Of a DNA stretch of 6,670 bases, positions 1 through 4,826 are shown in pieces (the first letter of the stretch is position 1; each line of letters opens with the position of its first letter). The notes beneath the pieces are model-generated. The model searched no databases and was not told the origin of the DNA. It worked only from the letters and a program-made list of their open reading frames with translations. A program made the translations under genes and the position numbers. Source of the DNA: JASFRI01 sp050115015 (GTDB taxonomy: Bacteria > Acidobacteriota > Polarisedimenticolia > CBDVAL01); assembly GCA_050115015.1 (NCBI GenBank), contig JASFRI010000236.1, positions 1 to 6,670 on the forward strand. The letters run 5' to 3'.

Positions 1-1
1 T

Positions 2-19
2 CGCCGGTCATGACCGGCG
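2..19. repeat. Perfect 18-bp palindrome at window edge
   Basis: The two 9-base halves CGCCGGTCA and TGACCGGCG are exact reverse complements. As RNA this would form a 7-bp stem (CGCCGGT/ACCGGCG) closed by a CATG tetraloop. No T-run follows on the plus strand, so it is not a textbook intrinsic terminator. It could be the 3' hairpin of a gene lying to the left of the window or a dimeric-regulator operator. The upstream gene is not visible, so the role is open. Confidence 0.4.
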
Positions 20-123
20 GGCGGCGCCCGGTGGGAACGCCGCATTGGGGATGATGTACCTCGCCCCATGGCCGTTGCAAGACCCGCGCCGGTTGCCCCC
101 TCCGGCGCATCCCGTCCGGGCCC

Positions 124-153
124 TTGAGCGATCCGGGAGTCCGGGGGTATCCT
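124..153 (+). promoter_or_regulatory. Candidate sigma70-type promoter for gene 191-715
   Basis: A -35-like TTGAGC (124-129) is separated by 18 bases from a -10-like TATCCT (148-153). Each matches the consensus at four of six positions. Transcription would start near 160, giving a leader of about 30 bases before the ATG at 191. This arrangement argues against the earlier in-frame ATG at 155, which would lie at or before the transcription start. The match is moderate and high-GC genomes give chance hits. Confidence 0.35.
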
Positions 154-190
154 CATGGGGCGGACAAGGCTGTCCTCCCATAGGAGCCCG

Positions 191-715
191 ATGATGATCC
201 CCACCCCGACCCGCACGCGCAAGGTGCTCTGCTTCCTCCTGGTGACCGCGCTCTCCGGGCTTCTTCCCGCCCTGGCCGCCGGCGCCACCCTCTCCGGGTC
301 CGTGGAGGCCGAGGGGCTTCCGCCCGGCTCCGCGGTCCGCGCGTCCCGGACCGCCGGGGAGGCCACCGAGACTCGCTTCGCCCCGGTCGGAGAGGACGGG
401 GCCTTCCAGTTCAGCGAGATGGAGCCTGGGGAATGGACCCTCGACGTGATCGGGCCCGACGGTCAGTCGATGGACCCGGTCAGTGGTGCGCCGACGACCG
501 TCTCGGTGCCCGGCGGCGGTGCGGTCGAGGTGAGCCTGGCGGTCGTCGTCCCGCCGGCCATGGCCGTTCAGAAGAAAAAGGGCGGCGGCGTCGCCCCCTG
601 GGTCGCCTGGACCACGGCGGGGGTGATCGTGGGTGCGGCGATCATCCTCATCTCCACCACCGGCGGTGGGGACGGCGAGTGCGTCGGCGTGTCGCCGGAC
701 GCTCCCTGCATCTAG
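191..715 (+). CDS. Exported protein with carboxypeptidase-regulatory-like domain and C-terminal membrane anchor
   Basis: A 174-residue protein. Residues 1-30 form a Sec signal peptide: an Arg/Lys-containing start, a hydrophobic core around 12-29, and ALA/ALAAGA as plausible cleavage sites. Residues 33-118 look like a small beta-sandwich of the carboxypeptidase regulatory-like/transthyretin type: a TLSGSVEAEG opening, a DGAFQFSEMEPGEWTLDVI core where 'feature, then G-x-W/Y-x-L-x-V' is the family hallmark, and a closing VEVSLAVVV strand. Next comes Lys-Lys-Lys-Gly-Gly-Gly (128-133), one hydrophobic helix (about 135-156) and a short tail with two cysteines (C164, C173). The start at 191 or 194 is chosen because AGGAG lies at 182-186; an in-frame ATG at 155 has no such site. 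The gene stands alone with its own candidate promoter. The role is unknown; ligand or polysaccharide binding at the envelope is a guess. The triple lysine before the helix sits oddly with a cleaved signal peptide, since positive residues normally stay inside. Confidence 0.8.
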   Translation: MMIPTPTRTRKVLCFLLVTALSGLLPALAAGATLSGSVEAEGLPPGSAVRASRTAGEATETRFAPVGEDGAFQFSEMEPGEWTLDVIGPDGQSMDPVSGAPTTVSVPGGGAVEVSLAVVVPPAMAVQKKKGGGVAPWVAWTTAGVIVGAAIILISTTGGGDGECVGVSPDAPCI

Positions 716-716
716 C

Positions 717-733
717 CCCCATGCGCATCGGGG
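717..733 (+). terminator. Weak hairpin just after gene 191-715
   Basis: Directly after the TAG stop, CCCC and GGGG flank the self-complementary ATGCGCAT, with one bulged C before the GGGG. The RNA could fold into a short stem closed by a GCGC loop. No U-tract follows, so it would be at best an atypical or Rho-assisted terminator. Confidence 0.25.
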
Positions 734-874
734 AGGAGCGGGAACGAAGCAGACAGCGCCACGCCGCCGCAACCCGGAGGGCGAGAGTCGTTTGCGGGAA
801 GCCCGGAGCCGCGGCAGGCCCACCAGCTCGTTCCGGTGCCGACCATCCGGCAAGCGGCTCCCGCGCGGGTCGCG

Positions 875-896
875 GAGTCCTTCAGCAGCCTGCTAG
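875..896. mobile_element. Possible insertion-sequence end remnant (IS1182-like tip)
   Basis: The stretch contains TTCAGCAGCCTGCTAG at 881-896, preceded by GAGTCC. From memory it resembles the widespread terminal repeat TTTTTCAGCAGCCTGCTAG found at ends of IS1182-type elements, usually next to CTAG. Here two of the expected Ts are Cs. No transposase fragment and no partner inverted repeat were seen in the window, so this would be a solo relic at most. A chance match is possible. Confidence 0.3.
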
Positions 897-917
897 AGGC
901 CCTCTCGTCTACCCGCC

Positions 918-934
918 GGCAGCTAGCCGCTGCC
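918..934 (-). terminator. Hairpin spanning the stop codon of gene 923-1369
   Basis: GGCAGC (918-923) and GCTGCC (929-934) form a perfect 6-bp stem around a 5-base loop, and the TAG stop of the minus-strand gene lies at its loop edge. No U-run follows on the minus strand. It may slow 3' exonucleases or help termination, but the position over a stop codon could also be coincidental. Confidence 0.25.
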
Positions 935-1369
935 ACCGTCGTCGGTTGCGGGCGCCGGCTCCGCGGCGGGCTCGGGCATCGGTGCGGGCTGGGGTGGTGC
1001 AGGCTTCGGAGGGGGAGAGACCGCCGTCAACGGCAGCGGCAGGCGGATCAGCTTCACCAGCATCGCCGCCTTCTCCTCCGTCACCGGCCTGGCCGGGTTC
1101 GACGTGGAGAGGTGGAAACCCAGCTGGTTGAAGATCGCGACGGCGTCCTCCTCCACGAGGGGCGCCTTCAGATCGGCGTCGATCCGGAGCCCCAGGGTGG
1201 CCAGGGCGGTCCGCGCCAGGGAGGGACTGGGCTCCTCGAGGTGCAATTCCACCGCCGAGGCAAGCCGCACCGCCAGATCGCCGACGGTGTAGGCGTCCGA
1301 CCGGGTCTGACCCGATCCCATCGTGACGGCGAGCGCCAGTGTCCCCAGACCCAGCAGCGTCCTTCTCAT
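923..1369 (-). CDS. Small secreted protein with SLH-like tandem repeat and Pro/Ala-rich tail
   Basis: A 148-residue protein whose family I cannot name with certainty. Residues 1-20 are a Sec signal peptide (two Arg, hydrophobic core, GSG near the cleavage point). Residues 26-58 are an amphipathic helical segment (YTVGDLAVRLASAVEL). Residues 59-82 and 83-107 then look like two copies of one unit: each begins Leu-Gly-aromatic/Leu and, about 11-12 residues later, has Pro-x-x-Glu-Glu-x-Ala (P70/E73/E74/A76 and P95/E98/E99/A101). This layout resembles divergent S-layer-homology (SLH) repeats, where a 'P-[LV]-[TV]-[RE]-x-E-[AF]' helix follows an LG turn. Residues 110-148 are rich in Pro, Ala and Glu, like a cell-wall-spanning or flexible linker. 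The ATG at 1369 is preceded by a perfect AGGAGG (1378-1383) eight bases upstream. It lies 77 bases downstream of the permease, with its own candidate promoter. A periplasmic or surface structural role is inferred. Confidence 0.75.
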   Translation of the reverse strand: MRRTLLGLGTLALAVTMGSGQTRSDAYTVGDLAVRLASAVELHLEEPSPSLARTALATLGLRIDADLKAPLVEEDAVAIFNQLGFHLSTSNPARPVTEEKAAMLVKLIRLPLPLTAVSPPPKPAPPQPAPMPEPAAEPAPATDDGGSG

Positions 1370-1405
1370 CCGGGCTCCCTCCTCACGGATCGCTCCGCAG
1401 GGAGC

Positions 1406-1434
1406 ATCCTATGCCCGGAGACGGACCAGGGCAA
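1406..1434 (-). promoter_or_regulatory. Candidate promoter for gene 923-1369
   Basis: On the minus strand, TTGCCC (1429-1434) and TAGGAT (1406-1411) are 17 bases apart, each with four of six consensus matches. Transcription would start near 1399, leaving a leader of about 30 bases that includes the AGGAGG site. A 5-bp hairpin (GCTCC 1392-1396 / GGAGC 1401-1405) overlaps the predicted start. The gene may instead be read through from the permease upstream. Confidence 0.35.
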
Positions 1435-1446
1435 GTGGCCGGGCGG

Positions 1447-2754
1447 TCATGGCGCGCCGGCCGTGGGACGTCGGAGGATGCGGTAGGCCACCGCGCCGCT
1501 GCCGAGGGTCAGCACCGAGGCGAGGAGCTCACGGGGCCGGTGGCTGGCCGCCAGGGCGGCGAGAAGGAGCGTGCTTCCCACATAGAGCGCGGGCACCCAC
1601 GGGTAGCCCGGGCAGGGCGCGGCCACGCCCCGGCGGTGCAGGAGGAAGAGGCACGCCACCGTGCCCGCCGCACTCAGGGAGAGGGTGAACCCGAGGTACG
1701 AGAGCAGCTCACCCAGGGTCGACACGGCGGAGACCACGACGGCAAGGGCGACCTGTAGCGTTACCGCAGCCGCCGGGGCCTCGCCGCTCCCGGCGGGCAT
1801 CCGGAACCAGGGCGGGAAGGTGCCGTCCTGGGCCATGCGCGCGTAGACGCGGGGGCCCGCGAGGATCATCGAGGAGACCGAGCTGGCCAGGGCGAGTCCG
1901 ATCACCACCCGGATCAGCCGGCCGAGCGCCGGCCCTCCGAGGGCCTCGGCCGCCACGGCGGCGACGTCCGGCCGTCCCGAGACCGCCTCCGGCGGCGCGC
2001 CGAACAGGAAGATCGCGTTCAGGAGCAGGTAGATCGCCGTCACCCCCAGCGTGCCCGCCCAGAGGGCCCGGGGAACCGTCCGCTCCGCCTCCCGGACCTC
2101 CCCGGCGACGTAGACGGCGGCGTTGAACCCGCTGTAGCTCAGCGAGATCCAGACCAGCGAGGACGCGAGGGCGGGCAGCGAGAAGGCGGCGCCCGGGTCC
2201 GGGAGCCGGAGCCCGGCCCAGCCGGGATCCTCCAGGCGCCAGCCCGCGTAACCGATGAAGGCCGCCAGGAGCAGCAGCTTCACGCCGACGACGAGGTTCT
2301 GGGCGATCAGGCCATGACGGACGATGCGGCCGTGGAGCCCGCCGCATGCGAGGATCAGGGCGATCGCCACGGCACCCGGGGGAAGCCACGGCGGACGGGA
2401 GCCCTCCGGCACCGCGTAGGCCTCGAACGCGGTCGCGGCGAAGGCGATGGCACCGGTGAAGCCGGCGAGGAGGGAGACCCAGCCGGCCATGAAGCCCACC
2501 CCGGGATGGACGACGCGGCCGAGAAAGAGGTACTCCCCCCCGGACTCGGTGATATGCCGCACGAGGCCGCCGTAGCTCAGGGCGCCCGCCAGCGCGATGA
2601 GGCCTCCCAAACACCAGGCCAGCAGCACCTCTCGCCGGCTGCCGAGGTCGGCGAGGGCGAAGCCGCTCGTCGTGAACACGCCGGCGCCGATCATGTTCGC
2701 CGTGACGAGCGCCACCGCGGAGGTCATGCCGAGGGCGCCGGAGTTCCGACGCAT
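1447..2754 (-). CDS. APC-family amino acid permease
   Basis: A 435-residue inner-membrane secondary transporter of the amino acid-polyamine-organocation superfamily. About twelve hydrophobic segments are visible, roughly at 12-34, 43-65, 84-112, 125-141, 150-172, 193-216, 231-252, 279-300, 327-346, 350-374, 387-405 and 408-426. Family signatures are clear. NMIGAGVF at 20-27 carries the unwound helix-1 Gly-x-Gly that binds the substrate's amino and carboxyl groups. YSGFNAAVYVAGEV at 207-220 followed by REAERTVPRAL is the typical helix-6 and loop signature. GPRVYARMAQDGTFP at 300-314 is the helix-8/loop motif. Length is normal and nothing appears broken. Uptake is probably proton- or exchange-driven; the substrate cannot be read from sequence. 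The ATG overlaps the preceding gene's TGA by one base (TGATG), with AGAGG about eight bases upstream, so translation is likely coupled. A link to the aryl-pyruvate oxidoreductase to the right is plausible but unproven. Confidence 0.92.
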   Translation of the reverse strand: MRRNSGALGMTSAVALVTANMIGAGVFTTSGFALADLGSRREVLLAWCLGGLIALAGALSYGGLVRHITESGGEYLFLGRVVHPGVGFMAGWVSLLAGFTGAIAFAATAFEAYAVPEGSRPPWLPPGAVAIALILACGGLHGRIVRHGLIAQNLVVGVKLLLLAAFIGYAGWRLEDPGWAGLRLPDPGAAFSLPALASSLVWISLSYSGFNAAVYVAGEVREAERTVPRALWAGTLGVTAIYLLLNAIFLFGAPPEAVSGRPDVAAVAAEALGGPALGRLIRVVIGLALASSVSSMILAGPRVYARMAQDGTFPPWFRMPAGSGEAPAAAVTLQVALAVVVSAVSTLGELLSYLGFTLSLSAAGTVACLFLLHRRGVAAPCPGYPWVPALYVGSTLLLAALAASHRPRELLASVLTLGSGAVAYRILRRPTAGAP

Positions 2755-3563
2755 CAGCTGGACCTCTCACGGGATCCGGAGCCCCGGCTGCCCAGGATCA
2801 GGACCATCAGGACCACGAGCATGGGGATGATCCCGGTGAAGAGCGCCGCGACCCCCAAGCCCGCTCCCGGAAGCAGGCCGCCGTCCAGCCTCAGGCGGCT
2901 CAGTCGCCAGGCGTCGACCGCCTCGCGGGCGCAGGCGGTCAGGGCCAGCACCAGGAACAGCGCCGGGATCGCCCGCACCAGCATCCCCCGTCCGAAGCCC
3001 CACCAGTCGGGGGGGGGCACCAGCGGCTGGAAGACCTCCCCCTCGGCCACGAACGGGACCACCCACGGCCAGCCCAGGAAAGTCGTTCCCGCCCAGAACA
3101 GCAGGAGCGTCATCCCGATTAGCAGGATGACCCCCCGTTCTGGGGCGCCCCCGAACAGACCCAGCAGCCCCGCAGGGGGCGTGACCAGCAGCATCAGCAC
3201 CAGGAGCGCGAGCGTCTGCAGGACGATCGTGGTGTCCATCAGGGAATGCAGCAGGGCGAACCCCGCCCCGGTGAGAGCCCCGTGCACGACCACCAGGCCG
3301 ACCACGAACCAGCGCAGTACGGGCAGGGGCATGGAGGGTGCGATCTGCGGGATGAGCGCCACCGGGATGATCAGAAGGACGGCCACGATGATCACCGTGC
3401 CCGGGTCGGCCACGACCAGCAGCCGGTAGGACGCGAAGGCGGCGGCGCCGGCGATCAGCAGCCCTGCATAGGTGACCGCGAGGGCCCTTCCCAGGCTCTC
3501 CCGGAGCGCGACCTCCTCGACCGGCACCCAGGCATCCAGCACCTCGTGTGTGATGTTGCGCAT
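2754..3563 (-). CDS. Polytopic membrane protein of unknown function
   Basis: A 269-residue protein that I do not recognise. About seven hydrophobic helices are visible, near 28-48, 54-72, 83-105, 113-137, 143-165, 196-214 and 236-257. They are preceded by a polar N-terminus (MRNITHEVLDAWVPVEE) and followed by a short Ser/Arg-rich tail. A less hydrophobic stretch (168-192) contains VPPPDWWGFGRG. No enzyme motif is evident. The ATG at 3563 is preferred: GGAGG lies three bases upstream (3567-3571) and a good promoter starts RNA near 3589. A GTG at 3581 would extend the protein by six residues but has no ribosome-binding site and almost no leader. It is the first gene of a two-gene operon, its TGA overlapping the permease ATG by one base, which suggests stoichiometric or functional coupling with amino acid transport. 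Codons 183-185 are an uninterrupted run of nine C, a possible slippage site. Confidence 0.8.
   Translation of the reverse strand: MRNITHEVLDAWVPVEEVALRESLGRALAVTYAGLLIAGAAAFASYRLLVVADPGTVIIVAVLLIIPVALIPQIAPSMPLPVLRWFVVGLVVVHGALTGAGFALLHSLMDTTIVLQTLALLVLMLLVTPPAGLLGLFGGAPERGVILLIGMTLLLFWAGTTFLGWPWVVPFVAEGEVFQPLVPPPDWWGFGRGMLVRAIPALFLVLALTACAREAVDAWRLSRLRLDGGLLPGAGLGVAALFTGIIPMLVVLMVLILGSRGSGSRERSS
3009..3017 (-). repeat. Nine-base C homopolymer inside a gene
   Basis: Nine consecutive G on the plus strand read as CCC CCC CCC on the coding strand and encode Pro183-Pro185 of the membrane protein. The frame is intact in this copy. Tracts of this length are prone to replication slippage and to sequencing error. 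Confidence 0.9.
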
Positions 3564-3595
3564 GCCCCTCCGCCCGTCCACTGCCCGGCGGGGGG

Positions 3596-3624
3596 ATTAT
3601 CCGGACCTGGTGAGTGCCTGTAAA
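3596..3624 (-). promoter_or_regulatory. Sigma70-type promoter of the membrane protein-permease operon
   Basis: Read on the minus strand, TTTACA (3619-3624) matches the -35 consensus at five of six bases. It is followed after exactly 17 bases by GATAAT (3596-3601), also five of six. Transcription would begin near 3589, about 26 bases before the ATG at 3563. This is the strongest promoter in the window and stands out as AT-rich in a GC-rich background. Confidence 0.6.
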
Positions 3625-3628
3625 CCGC

Positions 3629-3652
3629 CCCCGGTCACCCGATCCTCCGGGG
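3629..3652. promoter_or_regulatory. Inverted repeat upstream of the operon promoter
   Basis: CCCCGG (3629-3634) and CCGGGG (3647-3652) are exact reverse complements separated by 12 bases. The repeat is centred about 50 bases upstream of the predicted minus-strand transcription start, a usual place for an activator site, and also lies in the upstream region of the divergent plus-strand gene. Short GC-only repeats are common by chance here. Confidence 0.25.
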
Positions 3653-3722
3653 AAATTGACCGCCCTGCGTATGGGGGAGGAGAGCGCCGGACGAGGGCCG
3701 GCAGCTCGACGAGGAGGTACCC

Positions 3723-3935
3723 ATGATGAGAGCTCGAAGGATCGTCATCCTGGCGATGCTGGGCTGCGCCGCCCTGTCGATCCACTGTGAATCCGGCGGC
3801 GGCAAGGAGGAGGGCGTCTGTCTGCTCACCTCCGGCCTGGCCTGCAACGACAGCGTCGGAAGAGACCAGTGCGAGTGGGGGCTCGGTGAATGGGTGGATA
3901 CGGACCAGTCCTGTCGCGATCTGGGGTACGGCTAG
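3723..3935 (+). CDS. Small cysteine-rich exported protein, possible lipoprotein
   Basis: A 70-residue protein. Residues 1-21 form a signal peptide (MMRARR, then a hydrophobic core IVILAMLGCAALSI). C22 is followed by a Ser-Gly-Gly-Gly linker, as in lipoproteins, but LSIHC is an imperfect lipobox, so lipidation is uncertain. The mature part has four further cysteines at 33, 41, 50 and 64, spaced C-x7-C-x8-C-x13-C, with Trp/Gly between the last two and ending CRDLGYG. This recalls the short Cys-rich units ('G-x-C...G-x-C...C...G-x-W/F...G-x-S-C') seen repeated in some large secreted bacterial proteins; that is recall, not a search. Disulfide bonding outside the cytoplasm is inferred. GAGGAGGT at 3711-3718 gives an excellent ribosome site for the ATG at 3723 or 3726. 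It is divergent from the operon to its left, and its TAG overlaps the convergent gene's TAG. Confidence 0.7.
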   Translation: MMRARRIVILAMLGCAALSIHCESGGGKEEGVCLLTSGLACNDSVGRDQCEWGLGEWVDTDQSCRDLGYG

Positions 3936-4132
3936 CGGGGTTTCCAGACGGCGGCGTCGAGGATCGACCAGAGGTGGATGATCCACCCGAGCATGAAGAT
4001 CCAGAGGCACGCCGCCAGGACGAAGAACAGGATGGCGGCCAGGAGCCGTCCCTGGAGGAGCTGGCCCAGGCCGGGGATGAAGAAGCTGCAGAGCGCCGCG
4101 ATGACGTTCCCTGCCGATCCCTGTCCGCCCAT
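3932..4132 (-). CDS. Small double-hydrophobic membrane protein with FIPGLGQ motif
   Basis: A 66-residue protein with two hydrophobic stretches (about 9-24 and 30-57) around the turn FIPGLGQLLQGR (18-29). It ends WIIHLWSILDAAVWKPR. The F-x-P-G-L-G-Q-x-x-x-G-[RK] turn followed by a long hydrophobic helix and a W-x-x-x-D-A ending is the pattern of a widespread family of small TM2-like membrane proteins of unknown function. The ATG at 4132 is chosen because GGAGG (4137-4141) lies four bases upstream; an in-frame GTG at 4162 would add ten residues but has no such site. It lies 85 bases downstream of iorB on the same strand and could be transcribed with it. Its TAG shares CTAG (3932-3935) with the stop of the convergent gene. 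No biochemical role can be assigned. Confidence 0.75.
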   Translation of the reverse strand: MGGQGSAGNVIAALCSFFIPGLGQLLQGRLLAAILFFVLAACLWIFMLGWIIHLWSILDAAVWKPR

Positions 4133-4149
4133 GATGCCTCCAGATACGC

Positions 4150-4159
4150 CGTCCGGACG
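4150..4159. repeat. 10-bp palindrome in the iorB-small membrane protein gap
   Basis: CGTCCGGACG is perfectly self-complementary and sits nine bases upstream of the GGAGG of the 66-residue protein gene. It could be a half-length operator or fold at the leader of that gene. At this GC content a 10-bp palindrome may be chance. The rest of the 85-base gap shows no clear promoter or terminator. Confidence 0.2.
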
Positions 4160-4217
4160 CACAGGTTACACGGGGCGGGGCGACGGCATCCACCGCCGAG
4201 GGCGCAGCCGCGCGGAC

Positions 4218-4826
4218 TCAGGCGGGAACCGCCATCTCCCTCCCGGCGGCGAAGGCCCGGAGGTTCACGTCGAGGACCTTCCCGGGCAGCCGCCTGCGGA
4301 GCGCCCTGTCCCAGGTCTCCTCGGAGAGGGGGAGCAGGGTCGAGACGGCGCCCAGGAGGACGACGTTGGCGCAGCGCTGTTCCCCCAGGGACACGGCCGT
4401 ATCCAGCGCCCGGACCAGGAGCACCCGGAAGCCGTGGTCGCGCAGGAAGCCCGCGGCGTCCTCGGGGTAGGGTTGCTCCGGCTCGTCCGGCATGCGGATC
4501 GGCTGGATCGCACGGTCGTCCATGACGATCGACCTTCCCGCCTTCAGGTAATGGGCGTAGCGCAGGGCCTCCAGCCGCTCGGCGGCGTAGAGGACATCCC
4601 CGTCGCCGCAGCGGATCAGCGGCGAGCGCACGGCCGCCCCGAACCGCACGTGGCTCACCACGCTGCCGCCGCGCTGGGCCACGCCGTGCACCTCCGACTG
4701 CTTCACCTCGAATCCCGCCTCCATGGCGGCCAGCGCCAGGGCCTCGCTCGCCATCAGCACGCCCTGACCGCCGACCCCGGCCAGCAGCACGTTCGTCGCC
4801 TGGCCCGCCGCCGCGGCCGTGCTCAT
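4218..4826 (-). CDS. iorB: Indolepyruvate:ferredoxin oxidoreductase, beta subunit
   Basis: A 202-residue cytoplasmic protein, the small subunit of the IorAB complex. It belongs to the gamma-type domain family of 2-oxoacid:ferredoxin oxidoreductases. Visible landmarks are NVLLAGVGGQG at 12-22 (Rossmann-like opening with GxGGQG), the family-diagnostic EVHGVAQRGGSVVSHVRFG at 45-63, and CANVVLLGAV at 152-161. Length is normal for IorB. The ATG at 4826 is supported by GGAGG seven bases upstream (4834-4838) and by the ATGA overlap with the iorA stop, which implies translational coupling and 1:1 assembly. With IorA it oxidatively decarboxylates indolepyruvate, and probably phenylpyruvate and hydroxyphenylpyruvate, to the aryl-acetyl-CoA with reduction of ferredoxin. 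A 5-bp hairpin (4221-4233) covers the last codons. Related 2-oxoacid oxidoreductases exist, but the combination with a fused-type IorA makes the assignment firm. Confidence 0.93.
   Translation of the reverse strand: MSTAAAAGQATNVLLAGVGGQGVLMASEALALAAMEAGFEVKQSEVHGVAQRGGSVVSHVRFGAAVRSPLIRCGDGDVLYAAERLEALRYAHYLKAGRSIVMDDRAIQPIRMPDEPEQPYPEDAAGFLRDHGFRVLLVRALDTAVSLGEQRCANVVLLGAVSTLLPLSEETWDRALRRRLPGKVLDVNLRAFAAGREMAVPA

Larger units (their letters stand above)
716..922. other. 207-base intergenic gap between convergent genes
   Basis: No convincing gene is present. Frames that cross it have no ribosome-binding site and no recognisable protein. It contains the weak hairpin after the plus-strand gene, the palindrome CCCGCGCGGG at 860-869, and a possible insertion-sequence terminus near 881-896. 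No tRNA-like or structured RNA was recognised. Confidence 0.5.

Noticed and set aside
155..190. Upstream ATG as start of the first gene
   Set aside because: It would put a hydrophilic extension before the signal peptide, lacks a ribosome site, and lies at or before the predicted transcription start.
8..853. 281-codon minus-strand open frame opposite gene 191-715
   Set aside because: Arg/Gly/Pro-rich composition typical of an antisense shadow, TTG start, no ribosome site, and it overlaps a gene with a clear signal peptide and domain.
712..936. 74-codon minus-strand frame in the 716-922 gap
   Set aside because: GTG start without a Shine-Dalgarno, unrecognisable low-complexity protein, and it overlaps the end of the real gene at 923.
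1437..1462. GGCCGG...CCGGCC inverted repeat over the permease stop as a terminator
   Set aside because: The 14-base loop, 6-bp GC stem and missing U-run make it indistinguishable from chance at this base composition.
836..1486. 216-codon plus-strand frame opposite the SLH-like gene
   Set aside because: Composition is Arg/Gln/Gly-rich and shadow-like; the minus-strand gene has AGGAGG, a signal peptide and repeats.
2314..3429. 371-codon plus-strand frame across the permease and membrane protein genes
   Set aside because: It runs antisense through two convincing membrane protein genes and has no coherent domain.
3597..4193. 198-codon minus-strand frame across the small-gene region
   Set aside because: It overlaps two small genes with good ribosome sites and contains no recognisable protein features.
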